A stretch of DNA of 64,000 bases from Parabacteroides sp900760525 (GCF_049860805.1 NZ_CP187555.1:1302001-1366000), one strand, 5' to 3'; shown: positions 9,279 to 18,330, counted from the first letter of the stretch. The notes: generated by a model from the sequence alone, not told the origin. Numbers and translations: made by a program.

Positions 9279-9341
9279 GCTACCCACCTCTTCCTCGCAA
9301 CATTCAGGCCGTTTTGATTGTTAGATATAAAAACAAATAAT

Positions 9342-10340
9342 ATGGCATACAAAATTGCATTTTTTGGAGCTAAGCCGTACGATATAGCTTCATTCGACAA
9401 AGTAAATGAAAAGTACAATTACGACATACGTTACTACAAAGGACATTTGAATCCGAACAATGTAGTACTGACGCAAGATACTGACGCGGTCTGTATCTTT
9501 GTCAACGACACCGCCGATGCCGACGTGATCGATGCGATGGTGAACAATGGTGTCAAGCTGTTGGCCCTTCGTTGTGCCGGTTTTAATAATGTGGACCTGA
9601 AAGCGGCCAAAGGAAAGTTGCCGGTCGTGCGTGTACCGGCCTATTCGCCTTACGCTGTAGCCGAATATTCGCTTGCCCTGATGCTGTCGCTGAACCGGAA
9701 GATACACCGTGCTTATTGGCGTACGCGAGACGGTAATTTCTCGCTGAACGGTCTGATAGGGTTCGATATGCACGGCAAGACGATCGGTATTATCGGCACA
9801 GGAAAGATCGCCAAGATCCTGATCCGTCTCTTGAAAGGGTTCGGAATGCGTATTCTGGCTTATGACCTTTATCCCGACATGAAGTTTGCCGAAGAGGAAG
9901 GCATTTCTTATGTGACGTTAGACGAGCTGTATCGCGAGTCGGATATCATCTCTTTGCATTGTCCGCTGACCGATCAGACAAAATATATGATCGACAAAGA
10001 TTCCATCGACAAGATGAAGAAAGGCGTAATGATCATTAATACAGGCCGGGGCCAACTGATCAATACAAACGACCTGATCGAAGGTCTGAAGGAAAAGAAG
10101 ATCGCGGCGGCCGGTCTGGATGTGTACGAGGAGGAGGGCGAATACTTCTATGAAGACAAGTCTGATAAAATTATCGACGATGATGTATTGGCCCGTCTGC
10201 TTTCTTTTAATAATGTGATAGTTACTTCGCATCAGGCTTTTTTCACGAAGGAGGCTCTGTATAATATTGCAGAGACGACCCTTCAGAATATCGACGATTT
10301 CCGCCATCATCGTCCTTTGGTGAACGAAGTTATTTTGTAA
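9342..10340 (+). CDS. ldhA: D-lactate dehydrogenase (2-hydroxyacid dehydrogenase)
   Basis: 332 residues from ATG 9342; an in-frame TTG at 9318 is less likely. Family: NAD-dependent D-2-hydroxyacid dehydrogenases. The Rossmann motif GIIGTGKIAK, the segment NTGRGQLINTND and the HQAFFT stretch with the catalytic His near the C-terminus are all visible, and length is typical of LdhA. It reduces pyruvate to D-lactate with NADH in fermentation. It stands alone between a terminator and the next promoter, so it is probably monocistronic. Confidence 0.9.
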   Translation: MAYKIAFFGAKPYDIASFDKVNEKYNYDIRYYKGHLNPNNVVLTQDTDAVCIFVNDTADADVIDAMVNNGVKLLALRCAGFNNVDLKAAKGKLPVVRVPAYSPYAVAEYSLALMLSLNRKIHRAYWRTRDGNFSLNGLIGFDMHGKTIGIIGTGKIAKILIRLLKGFGMRILAYDLYPDMKFAEEEGISYVTLDELYRESDIISLHCPLTDQTKYMIDKDSIDKMKKGVMIINTGRGQLINTNDLIEGLKEKKIAAAGLDVYEEEGEYFYEDKSDKIIDDDVLARLLSFNNVIVTSHQAFFTKEALYNIAETTLQNIDDFRHHRPLVNEVIL

Positions 10341-10370
10341 AAAGACTATGTTTATATCGCTGATTTATTA

Positions 10371-10378
10371 TATTTTTG
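10371..10378 (+). promoter_or_regulatory. -7 promoter box TATTTTTG
   Basis: TAnnTTTG match 56 bases ahead of the patatin-like gene. A hairpin lies directly behind it. Confidence 0.5.
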
Positions 10379-10380
10379 TG

Positions 10381-10410
10381 GCCATTGTCCGGTGTGAGCC
10401 AGGCAATGGC
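10381..10410 (+). terminator. Hairpin GCCATTG/CAATGGC followed by a T-rich run
   Basis: Seven-base-pair stem at 10381-10387 and 10404-10410, then TATTATTTTT. It could terminate ldhA transcription, or sit in the 5' leader of the patatin gene, since the -7 box is immediately upstream. Confidence 0.4.
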
Positions 10411-10433
10411 TATTATTTTTATGGTAAACAGAT

Positions 10434-11300
10434 ATGGAAATAGACAATCGCACAGGTCTGGTGCTTGAAGGAGGAGGGATGCGAGCCATCTTTACCGTCG
10501 GGGTACTGGACTGTTTTATGGATCATGACATTTGGTTCCCTTATACGATCGGTGTGTCCGCAGGGGCGAGCAACGGCATTTCGTATGCCTCCCGGCAGCG
10601 CGGGCGTTCCCGTTTCAGCAATATCGAACTGTTGGAAAAATATGATTATATCGGTTTCAGGCATTTCCTGCGGGGGCGGGGATATATCGATATGAAATAC
10701 CTTTTCTATATTTATCCGGAGAAATATTATCCGCTCGATTATGAGACGTATTTCAAGTCACCGAACCGCTTCGTCATGGTCACCAGCAATTGCCTGACCG
10801 GTGAAGCCGAGTATTTCGAGGAGAAGCAGGATGCGGAGCGTTTAGTCGATATTTGTTGTGCCTCCTGCACGCTTCCTGTGCTTTGTCCGGTGACGTATGT
10901 CGACGGCGTCCCGATGGTCGACGGAGGTGTATGCGACGCCATTCCCATCCGGCATGCCATCGACGACGGTTTCCATAAGAACGTGATTATCCTGACCCGC
11001 AACAAAGGTTACCGGAAGGAAGAAAAGGATTTCTGGTTGCCCGGCTTCATCTACCGCCGATATCCCGCTATCCGGAAGCAACTGAAACTGCGCTATCGCA
11101 ACTATAACGAAGTGCTGGATTATATCGACGAGCTGGAAGCAAAAGGAGACGCGATCGTTATCCGTCCGCAAAAGAAAATGGAAGTAGGCCGCACCACCAA
11201 CGACCGTAAGAAGTTGTCCGCCCTCTATGACGAAGGCTATGCCATCGGCCGATCCATCGTAGAAAACAACCGGTTCGATTTCAAAACACCGGTGATTTGA
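10434..11300 (+). CDS. Patatin-like phospholipase
   Basis: 288 residues. Patatin fold with oxyanion loop EGGGMR (residues 12-17), nucleophile elbow GVSAG with Ser42, and the dyad aspartate in VDGG (Asp163). These are the catalytic elements of bacterial patatin-like acyl hydrolases (YjjU/RssA type). There is no signal peptide, so it is probably cytoplasmic or membrane-associated. Likely substrates are phospholipids or acyl esters; none can be specified. It has its own promoter and no obvious functional link to its neighbours. Confidence 0.88.
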   Translation: MEIDNRTGLVLEGGGMRAIFTVGVLDCFMDHDIWFPYTIGVSAGASNGISYASRQRGRSRFSNIELLEKYDYIGFRHFLRGRGYIDMKYLFYIYPEKYYPLDYETYFKSPNRFVMVTSNCLTGEAEYFEEKQDAERLVDICCASCTLPVLCPVTYVDGVPMVDGGVCDAIPIRHAIDDGFHKNVIILTRNKGYRKEEKDFWLPGFIYRRYPAIRKQLKLRYRNYNEVLDYIDELEAKGDAIVIRPQKKMEVGRTTNDRKKLSALYDEGYAIGRSIVENNRFDFKTPVI

Positions 11301-11374
11301 ATTCAAAACATATATGTTTTGAGCATCGGATGAAAATGAAGACTTTAAAATTCGGATTATTCGAAGAAATTCCC

Positions 11375-11382
11375 TACATTTG
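11375..11382 (+). promoter_or_regulatory. -7 promoter box TACATTTG
   Basis: TAnnTTTG match 19 bases ahead of the cysQ start. Confidence 0.55.
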
Positions 11383-11401
11383 TATATTAACACACTAAAA
11401 G

Positions 11402-12229
11402 ATGCAAGTGATGATGAATAATTATGCAAACTACCTGTATATAGCTATTCGCGCCGCCCTCGATGCAGGCAAAGCGATCATGGATATTTATACCGATCCG
11501 GGGTCTGATTTCGGTATTGAACGTAAAGCTGATAATTCCCCCTTGACAAAAGCCGACAAGAAAGCCCATCAGATTATTTCGATGGCACTGTCCGTGACGC
11601 CGTTTCCGGTGTTGAGCGAGGAAGGGAAGGAAATCCCTTTTGCCGAACGTTCTGCCTGGGATATGCTTTGGATCGTGGACCCGTTAGACGGGACGAAAGA
11701 GTTTATCAAGAAGAACGGCGAATTTACGGTTAATATCGCCTTAGTGAAAGAAGGGGTTCCGGTATTAGGAGTGATCTATGTCCCGGTACGGAAAGAGTTG
11801 TATTTCGCGGCAGATTCTGTAGGAGCTTTCAAGCTGGCCGGGATAGACAGCGGATACCAGCCTTCGATGGACGAGATACGGGAGAAAGCCGCCCGCCTGC
11901 CCATGTCGATGGGGCATCAGGGGGTCGTGGTGGTCGCTTCGCGTTCGCACCAGACGGAAGAGACGACAGCTTTTATCGAAAATCTTCGTAAGCAGGGACA
12001 GCCGGTAACGTTGATTAGTAGTGGCAGCAGCCTAAAGATCTGTTTAGTAGCGGAAGGAACGGCCGATGTATATCCGCGTTTCGCTCCGACGATGGAGTGG
12101 GATACAGCCGCCGGCCATGCGATTGCACGGGCAGCCGGATGCGATGTTTATCATATCGATGGCAAAACATCTTTAAAGTATAATAAGGAAGATCTCCATA
12201 ACCCGTGGTTCATTGTCAAGCCTATCTGA
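11402..12229 (+). CDS. cysQ: 3'(2'),5'-bisphosphate nucleotidase CysQ
   Basis: 275 residues of the inositol-monophosphatase fold. Metal-binding motifs are SEEGKEIPF, DPLDGTKEF and WDTAAGHAIARAAG. CysQ hydrolyses 3'-phosphoadenosine 5'-phosphate (PAP), the by-product of PAPS-dependent sulfonation or sulfate reduction, to AMP. It opens a cluster of sulfate uptake, PAPS synthesis and sulfotransferase genes, so its task here is most likely removal of PAP, which inhibits the sulfotransferase. Nearby in-frame ATGs at 11411 and 11414 are alternative starts. Confidence 0.9.
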   Translation: MQVMMNNYANYLYIAIRAALDAGKAIMDIYTDPGSDFGIERKADNSPLTKADKKAHQIISMALSVTPFPVLSEEGKEIPFAERSAWDMLWIVDPLDGTKEFIKKNGEFTVNIALVKEGVPVLGVIYVPVRKELYFAADSVGAFKLAGIDSGYQPSMDEIREKAARLPMSMGHQGVVVVASRSHQTEETTAFIENLRKQGQPVTLISSGSSLKICLVAEGTADVYPRFAPTMEWDTAAGHAIARAAGCDVYHIDGKTSLKYNKEDLHNPWFIVKPI

Positions 12230-12323
12230 CAAGTGTTTGTTCCGTTTGCTGAAACTTTTGGTCTGTAAGTAAGATAATCCCTAAAATAGGTTATCGTAGT
12301 GAGATTAGATTTAATATTCTTAC

Positions 12324-12331
12324 TACATTTG
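12324..12331 (+). promoter_or_regulatory. -7 promoter box TACATTTG
   Basis: TAnnTTTG match about 96 bases ahead of the permease start. A long imperfect hairpin fills the presumed 5' leader. Confidence 0.5.
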
Positions 12332-12344
12332 CACCTTAACTAAA

Positions 12345-12419
12345 CAATTGGCAATGGACAATGGACAATTATTAGTCTTTGTTTTTCAATTGTCAATTGT
12401 CAATTATCAATTGTCAATT
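12345..12419. repeat. Heptameric repeat forming a long hairpin before the permease gene
   Basis: Copies of a 7-base unit (CAATTGT and variants such as CAATGGA) occur in both orientations. The left arm 12345-12370 pairs with 12388-12413 at 22 of 26 positions, leaving a loop of about 17 bases. It lies between the -7 box and the start codon, so it would be in the mRNA leader. The same repeat is read as coding sequence at 18.37 kb. Confidence 0.7.
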
Positions 12420-12426
12420 TGAAAGA

Positions 12427-13980
12427 ATGAACTTTGAAATAATATTTGTATTGCTGGCGTTGGTCGGCATGATAACGGCGTTGATATGGGATGGACTGAG
12501 GCCCGGGATGGTGTTACTCACGGTTGTAGTGCTATTCCTCTGTGTAGGAATATTGACGCCGAAGGAAATGCTCGAAGGCTTTAGTAATAGGGGAATGATA
12601 ACCGTTGGGATGCTTTTTCTGGTAAGCGAGGGCATTCGCCAGAGCGGAGCATTGGGACAGCTTATAAAGAAGTTGTTGCCGGAAGGAAAGACTACTGTTT
12701 TCAAGGCGCAGTTCCGTATGCTTCCGCCGATTGCTTTCATCTCTGCTTTTCTGAACAACACGCCTGTTGTCGTTATTTTCGCCCCTATTATCAAGCGCTG
12801 GGCGGAGTCGGTCAAGTTGCCGGCGACGAAATTCTTGATTCCTCTTTCGTATGTGACCATTCTGGGCGGTATCTGTACCTTGATCGGCACGTCGACCAAC
12901 TTAGTCGTGCATGGTATGATCCTCGAAGCCGGATATGAAGGGTTCACGATGTTCGAGCTTGGAAAGGTCGGTATCTTCATAGCACTGGCCGGTATTATTT
13001 ACCTGTTCATCTTTTCAAATAAACTGCTGCCTGACTCCCGGACAGATCGCTACGAGGAAGAGGAGGAAGACGGTAATCCCGGTAACCTGCATCGGGTGGA
13101 AGCGGTGTTAGGCTCCCGTTTTCCGGGTATCAACAAGACATTGGGCGAGTTCAACTTTACCCGCCATTACGGTGCGATCGTGAAAGAAGTGAAGAGCGGG
13201 GGACAACGTTTTACCCGCGATCTCGATAAGGTGACGTTGCACGAAGGCGATACGCTGGTTCTCTGGGCGGACGATACGTTCGTACCTACCTGGGGCGAAT
13301 CCAGCGTTTTCCTTTTGTTAGCCAACGGCACGGACGGTACGGAGCCGGTTTCCCGTACGAAACGCTGGCTGGCGCTGGGCTTGCTGATTTTTATGATCGT
13401 AGGGGCCACGGTAGGGGAGTTGCCTGCGGTGAAAGAGGCGTTCCCGGAAATCCGTCTGGACATGTTCTTCTTTGTCTGTATCACGACAATCATTATGGCG
13501 TGGACCAAAATTTTCCCCCCGAAAAAGTATACCAAATATATATCCTGGGATATTCTGATCACGATCGCCTGTGCCTTCGCAATCAGTAAGGCGATGGAAA
13601 ACTCGGGCTTTGCAACCCTGATCGCCCGCCATATTATCGGAATGGCTCATAATATCGGCCCGTATGCTTTGTTGGCGATCCTTTTTATTATCACCAATGT
13701 CTTTACGGAGCTGATTACGAACAATGCGGCTGCTGCGCTTAGTTTCCCGATCGCTTTGTCGGTCGCTACACAGTTGGGTGTGGACCCGACCCCGTTCTTC
13801 GTGGTGATCTGTATGGCTGCATCTGCCAGCTTCAGCACGCCGATCGGCTATCAGACCAATCTGATCGTGCAAGGTATCGGCGGTTATAAGTTCACGGACT
13901 TCGTGAAAATCGGTTTACCTCTTAACTTAATCACTTTTTTGATCTCGGTATTCGTGATACCGATGATCTGGAAATTCTAA
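12427..13980 (+). CDS. SLC13-type anion permease with TrkA-C domain (probable sulfate transporter)
   Basis: 517 residues from ATG 12427, excluding an upstream in-frame stretch derived from the repeat. Two blocks of membrane helices (about 1-195 and 310-517) flank a soluble TrkA-C (RCK_C) domain at about 215-295. The signature stretches GTSTNLVVHG and ASFSTPIGYQTNLIV are those of the SLC13/DASS family. Directly upstream of cysC-cysD-cysN, it most likely imports sulfate. Substrate is inferred from context and family, not from a diagnostic residue. Confidence 0.85.
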   Translation: MNFEIIFVLLALVGMITALIWDGLRPGMVLLTVVVLFLCVGILTPKEMLEGFSNRGMITVGMLFLVSEGIRQSGALGQLIKKLLPEGKTTVFKAQFRMLPPIAFISAFLNNTPVVVIFAPIIKRWAESVKLPATKFLIPLSYVTILGGICTLIGTSTNLVVHGMILEAGYEGFTMFELGKVGIFIALAGIIYLFIFSNKLLPDSRTDRYEEEEEDGNPGNLHRVEAVLGSRFPGINKTLGEFNFTRHYGAIVKEVKSGGQRFTRDLDKVTLHEGDTLVLWADDTFVPTWGESSVFLLLANGTDGTEPVSRTKRWLALGLLIFMIVGATVGELPAVKEAFPEIRLDMFFFVCITTIIMAWTKIFPPKKYTKYISWDILITIACAFAISKAMENSGFATLIARHIIGMAHNIGPYALLAILFIITNVFTELITNNAAAALSFPIALSVATQLGVDPTPFFVVICMAASASFSTPIGYQTNLIVQGIGGYKFTDFVKIGLPLNLITFLISVFVIPMIWKF

Positions 13981-13990
13981 ACAGTTGACA

Positions 13991-14608
13991 ATGGAAGAAA
14001 AGCAAACTAACATTTATCCTATTTTCGATAGGATGATGACGAGGGAGGATAAGGAGCGTTTGTTGAAACAACGCAGTGTGATGGTGTGGTTTACCGGGCT
14101 GAGTGGCTCCGGGAAGAGTACGGTGGCGATAGCACTTGAGCGCGAGTTGCACAAGTGCGGTTTGCTGTGCCGCATCCTGGACGGCGATAATATCCGTAGC
14201 GGGATCAACAACAATCTCGGTTTCTCGGCCGAAGACCGTATAGAGAATATCCGCCGTATCGCCGAAGTGAGCAAACTTTTTATCGATACTGGTATTATCA
14301 CGATAGCAGCTTTTATCAGCCCGAATAACGATTTGAGGGAAATGGCGGCATCCATTATCGGGAAAGAGAACTTTCTGGAAATATATATCAGTACTCCGAT
14401 CGAAGAGTGCGAGCGGCGCGATGTCAAAGGGTTGTATGCGAAGGCACGCAGGGGCGAGATCAAGGATTTCACGGGTGTTTCCGCTCCCTTCGAAGCTCCC
14501 GGGCATCCGGACCTGACGTTGGACACTTCCGTGTTGAGCTTAGAGGAATCCGTCCACAAGCTGATGGACCTGATCATTCCGAAAGTAACCGTTGCAAGAC
14601 AATCATAA
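13991..14608 (+). CDS. cysC: Adenylylsulfate (APS) kinase
   Basis: 205 residues from ATG 13991, 10 bases after the permease stop. P-loop GLSGSGKST lies at about residues 36-44, with the APS-kinase motifs DGDNIRSGINNNLGFS and FISP. It phosphorylates APS at the 3' position to give PAPS, the universal sulfonate donor. With CysD/CysN and the sulfotransferase alongside, and no PAPS reductase in the cluster, the PAPS made here appears intended for sulfonation, not for cysteine synthesis (inference). Confidence 0.94.
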   Translation: MEEKQTNIYPIFDRMMTREDKERLLKQRSVMVWFTGLSGSGKSTVAIALERELHKCGLLCRILDGDNIRSGINNNLGFSAEDRIENIRRIAEVSKLFIDTGIITIAAFISPNNDLREMAASIIGKENFLEIYISTPIEECERRDVKGLYAKARRGEIKDFTGVSAPFEAPGHPDLTLDTSVLSLEESVHKLMDLIIPKVTVARQS

Positions 14609-14639
14609 ATAAGTAATCAAATAATATAATCCTATAATT

Positions 14640-15548
14640 ATGTCAGATTATAAATTAAGCCATTTACAGGAACTGGAAGCAGAGTCTATCCATATCATCC
14701 GGGAGGTCGCTGCCGAATTTGAAAATCCTGTAATGCTTTATTCTATCGGAAAAGACTCTTCTGTCATGGTTCGCCTGGCTGAAAAGGCTTTTGCTCCGGG
14801 AAAAGTTCCTTTTCCCTTGATGCACATCGATTCGAAGTGGAAGTTTAAGGAGATGATCCAGTTCCGCGACGACTATGCGAAGAAATTCGGATGGAACCTG
14901 ATCGTGGAGTCCAACATGGAAGCATTTAATGCAGGCGTAGGACCTTTCACGCATGGCAGCAAGGTGCATACGGACCTGATGAAGACACAGGCGTTGTTGC
15001 GCGGTCTTGATAAATATAAGTTCGATGCCGCTTTTGGCGGTGCCCGTCGTGATGAGGAAAAGAGCCGTGCGAAAGAACGTATCTATTCGTTCCGCGACAA
15101 GTTCCACCAGTGGGACCCGAAAAACCAGCGTCCGGAGTTGTGGGATATCTACAATGCCCGTGTCCACAAAGGGGAGAGCATCCGTGTGTTCCCGTTGTCC
15201 AACTGGACGGAACTGGATATATGGCAGTATATCCGCTTAGAAAACATTCCGATCGTACCGTTGTATTTTGCCAAGGAACGCCCGTGTGTCGAGATCGACG
15301 GGAACCTGATCATGGCTGACGACGACCGTTTGCCGGATCAGTACCGCGACCAGATCAAGATGCGTATGGTTCGTTTCCGTACGTTAGGTTGTTGGCCGCT
15401 GACAGGGGCCGTCGAAAGCAATGCCGACACGATTGAAAAGATCGTCGAAGAGATGATGACGACAACCAAGAGCGAACGTACGACCCGTGTGATCGACTTC
15501 GACCAGGATGCAAGTATGGAACAGAAAAAAAGAGAAGGATATTTTTGA
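14640..15548 (+). CDS. cysD: Sulfate adenylyltransferase subunit 2
   Basis: 302 residues of the CysD/PAPS-reductase (adenine nucleotide alpha hydrolase) superfamily. The PP-loop SIGKDSSVMVRL is near residue 36, and FGGARRDEEKSRAKER and PLSNWTELD are CysD signatures. Together with the GTPase subunit CysN it forms adenosine 5'-phosphosulfate from sulfate and ATP. cysN begins 1 base after its stop. Confidence 0.95.
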   Translation: MSDYKLSHLQELEAESIHIIREVAAEFENPVMLYSIGKDSSVMVRLAEKAFAPGKVPFPLMHIDSKWKFKEMIQFRDDYAKKFGWNLIVESNMEAFNAGVGPFTHGSKVHTDLMKTQALLRGLDKYKFDAAFGGARRDEEKSRAKERIYSFRDKFHQWDPKNQRPELWDIYNARVHKGESIRVFPLSNWTELDIWQYIRLENIPIVPLYFAKERPCVEIDGNLIMADDDRLPDQYRDQIKMRMVRFRTLGCWPLTGAVESNADTIEKIVEEMMTTTKSERTTRVIDFDQDASMEQKKREGYF

Positions 15549-15549
15549 T

Positions 15550-17013
15550 ATGGCAACATTAAATATAAAAGAATACCTCGACAGAGATGAGCAAAAAGAT
15601 TTGCTTCGCTTTCTGACCGCAGGTTCGGTAGATGATGGCAAATCGACATTGATCGGGCGTTTGTTGTTTGATAGTAAAAAACTGTACGAAGACCAGTTGG
15701 ACGCCCTCGAACGCGACAGCAAGCGTATGGGGAACGCCGGTGACCATATCGACTACGCCTTGTTGCTGGACGGCCTGAAAGCCGAACGCGAACAGGGGAT
15801 CACCATCGATGTGGCCTATCGTTATTTCAGTACGAATAACCGTAAGTTCATCATAGCCGACACTCCGGGGCACGAACAGTACACCCGTAATATGATCACC
15901 GGCGGTTCGACTGCCAATCTCGCTATCATCTTAGTGGATGCCCGTACGGGTGTGATTACGCAGACGCGCCGCCATACCTATCTGGTTTCGCTTTTAGGTA
16001 TCAAGCATGTGGTGCTGGCGGTCAACAAGATGGACTTAGTTGATTTCGACAAGAATATTTTCGACAAGATCGTTTCCGATTATAAGGAGTTTGTCGCTCC
16101 GTTGAATATTCCGGATATCACCTGCATTCCGCTGTCTGCTTTAGATGGCGACAATGTGGTGGAAAAGAGCGACCGTACGCCTTGGTACGAGGGACCGTCG
16201 TTGTTGGACTTTCTCGAAACCGTGCCTATCGACCAGGACCGTAATTTTGAGGATTTCCGCTATCCGGTACAGTACGTGTTACGCCCGAACTTAGACTTCC
16301 GCGGCTTCTGCGGAAAAGTGGCCAGCGGCATCGTTCGCAAAGGCGATACGCTAATGGCTTTGCCTTCCGGGAAAACATCCAAGGTGAAGAGCATCGTGAC
16401 GTACGACGGAGAGCTGGATTACGCATTCCCTCCCCAGTGCATCACCATCACGCTGGAAGACGAGATCGACGTTTCGCGTGGTGAAATGCTCGTCCATCCG
16501 GATAACCTGCCCGTAGCCGACCGTAACTTCGAAGCCATGCTGGTATGGATGGACGAAGAACCGATGGATGCAGGTAAGCAGTTCTATATTAAACATACGA
16601 CCAACCTGACGCGTGCCCGTGTGGATAGCATCCGCTATAAAGTGAATGTCAATACGATGGAACAGTTGTCAGTTGAAAACGGCAAGTTGACAGCCGAAAA
16701 TCTGCCGATGAAGCTGAACGAGATCGCCCGTGTCGTCTTCACGACCGGAAAGGAACTGTTCTTCGATCCGTATCGGAAAAACAAACAGACCGGAGCCTTT
16801 ATCCTGATCGACCCGATCACGAATAATACATCGGCTGTCGGTATGATTATCGACCGGGTGGATGCCCGCGACATGGTGACAGAAGATGCTTTGGCTGTTT
16901 TGAACCTGCCGGAATTAGGTATCGGTGCCGAGCACTACGAAGCGATCCGTACAGTTTGTAAGGAGCTCGAACGGCAAGGCGTTCCCGTGAAGTGTATAAC
17001 AGAAAATAAATAA
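15550..17013 (+). CDS. cysN: Sulfate adenylyltransferase subunit 1 (GTPase)
   Basis: 487 residues from ATG 15550; an earlier in-frame start overlapping cysD is rejected. Elongation-factor-like GTPase with G1 GSVDDGKST, G3 DTPGHEQYTRNM and G4 NKMD, followed by EF-Tu-like domains II and III. GTP hydrolysis by CysN drives the unfavourable formation of APS by CysD. There is no fused CysC domain; APS kinase is encoded separately in the same operon. Confidence 0.95.
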   Translation: MATLNIKEYLDRDEQKDLLRFLTAGSVDDGKSTLIGRLLFDSKKLYEDQLDALERDSKRMGNAGDHIDYALLLDGLKAEREQGITIDVAYRYFSTNNRKFIIADTPGHEQYTRNMITGGSTANLAIILVDARTGVITQTRRHTYLVSLLGIKHVVLAVNKMDLVDFDKNIFDKIVSDYKEFVAPLNIPDITCIPLSALDGDNVVEKSDRTPWYEGPSLLDFLETVPIDQDRNFEDFRYPVQYVLRPNLDFRGFCGKVASGIVRKGDTLMALPSGKTSKVKSIVTYDGELDYAFPPQCITITLEDEIDVSRGEMLVHPDNLPVADRNFEAMLVWMDEEPMDAGKQFYIKHTTNLTRARVDSIRYKVNVNTMEQLSVENGKLTAENLPMKLNEIARVVFTTGKELFFDPYRKNKQTGAFILIDPITNNTSAVGMIIDRVDARDMVTEDALAVLNLPELGIGAEHYEAIRTVCKELERQGVPVKCITENK

Positions 17014-17016
17014 GGT

Positions 17017-18120
17017 ATGGGATTACTGGAATTTGACAAGCTACCGATCAATACGTTAGTAGGAGCTGACTGGAAAACATTCAAGGCTGTGACAGCCAAT
17101 AAAACCATCGACAAGGGATTTCGTAATAAATATTACCTGACCCAATCTGTTTGCCGCCTGCTCAGCCTGTTGCAACCGTTCGAAGACGCCCGTTACCGCA
17201 AGATAGCGGACAAGCCGTTGGAGATGGACCCTGTTTTTATTCTCGGACACTGGCGTAGCGGGACGACCTTCATGCACAATGTCTTTTCGTGCGACAAACA
17301 TTTCGGCTATAATACGACCTATCAGACCGTATTCCCGAACCTGATGCTCTGGGGGCAGCCTTTCTTTAAGAAGAACATGGCGTTTCTGATGCCCGATAAG
17401 CGTCCGACCGACAACATGGAGTTGAAGGTCGACCTTCCCCAGGAAGAGGAATTTGCCTTGGCAAATATGATGCCTTATACGTATTATAATTTCTGGTTCT
17501 TCCCGAAGCACATGCTCGAATATTGCGATCGCTATCTGCTTTTCGACAACATCAGCGAGCACGAACGGGAAGTGTTTAAGGAAACATTCCTCAAACTGAT
17601 CAAGATCTCCCTTTGGAATACGAAAGGGACCCAGTTCCTGAGTAAGAACCCGCCTCATACAGGACGTGTGAAGACATTGGTGGAAATGTTTCCGAATGCT
17701 AAATTTATCTATCTGAAACGGAACCCGTACACGGTGTTCGAGAGCACACGCAGCTTCTTCACCAATACGATTCAACCGCTCCGCTTGCAGGACATCTCCA
17801 ACGAGCAGATCGAAAGCAACTTCATCGAAGTGTATCGACGTTTGTTCTATAAATATGAAGAGCAAAAGCACCTGATACCCGAAGGCAACCTGGTAGAGGT
17901 GAAGTTTGAGGATTTCGAGCAGGATGCTTTTGCCATGACAGAGGACATATACAAGAAATTAAACCTCCCCGGCTTTGAAGCGTCTAAGCCAGAAATCGAG
18001 AAATATCTCGGGAAAAAGAAGGGCTATAAGAAGAACCAATACAAGTATGACGACCGTACGGTGCAGCTTGTGGAAGAAAATTGGGGAATGGCGCTCAAGG
18101 AATGGGGATATTCCTTATAG
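17017..18120 (+). CDS. PAPS-dependent sulfotransferase (BtSULT-like)
   Basis: 367 residues. The 5'-phosphosulfate-binding loop is GHWRSGTTF (His78 to Phe85) and the 3'-phosphate-binding segment is YLKRNPYTVFESTRSF (about 232-247), both standard for the Sulfotransfer_3-type fold. It starts 3 bases after cysN and ends the operon. In Bacteroides thetaiotaomicron the same gene order (permease, cysC, cysD, cysN, sulfotransferase; BT0412-BT0416) encodes an enzyme that sulfonates cholesterol and other steroids. By synteny this protein is a candidate steroid sulfotransferase; the acceptor cannot be read from the sequence. Confidence 0.88.
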   Translation: MGLLEFDKLPINTLVGADWKTFKAVTANKTIDKGFRNKYYLTQSVCRLLSLLQPFEDARYRKIADKPLEMDPVFILGHWRSGTTFMHNVFSCDKHFGYNTTYQTVFPNLMLWGQPFFKKNMAFLMPDKRPTDNMELKVDLPQEEEFALANMMPYTYYNFWFFPKHMLEYCDRYLLFDNISEHEREVFKETFLKLIKISLWNTKGTQFLSKNPPHTGRVKTLVEMFPNAKFIYLKRNPYTVFESTRSFFTNTIQPLRLQDISNEQIESNFIEVYRRLFYKYEEQKHLIPEGNLVEVKFEDFEQDAFAMTEDIYKKLNLPGFEASKPEIEKYLGKKKGYKKNQYKYDDRTVQLVEENWGMALKEWGYSL

Positions 18121-18149
18121 GCCGGTAGCCTCGAAGCCGTTGCAGCTGG

Positions 18150-18296
18150 AGCTGCTGAGCGCCAGCTGCCCGAGATTCACGTGAATCTGCCTTCGCTGGG
18201 AGCCAGCGGCCCCGGATGCACATGAATCTGCCTTCGCTGAGCGCCAGCAGACCGAGATTCACATGAATCTGTTTCCGCTGGCGCCCGGCAGAGGTA
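18150..18296. repeat. 41-bp tandem repeat with palindromic cores
   Basis: The core GATTCAC-GTGAATC occurs at 18174-18187, 18215-18228 and 18256-18269 with an exact 41-base period (second and third copies carry one or two changes). Each unit also contains a second palindrome of the type CGCTGG-GAG-CCAGCG. A partial unit precedes at about 18150. The block directly follows the sulfotransferase stop and is GC-richer than the leader behind it. Confidence 0.85.
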
Positions 18297-18330
18297 GAAA
18301 CAGTAGATAGTAAGAAAAACAGGACTAAGA

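Noticed and set aside
15508..15549. Earlier start for cysN
   Set aside because: It would overlap cysD by 41 bases; homologues start at the MATLNIKEYL methionine at 15550.
18150..18296. Possible CRISPR array
   Set aside because: Successive units are contiguous with a 41-base period and have no unique spacers; no cas genes are present.
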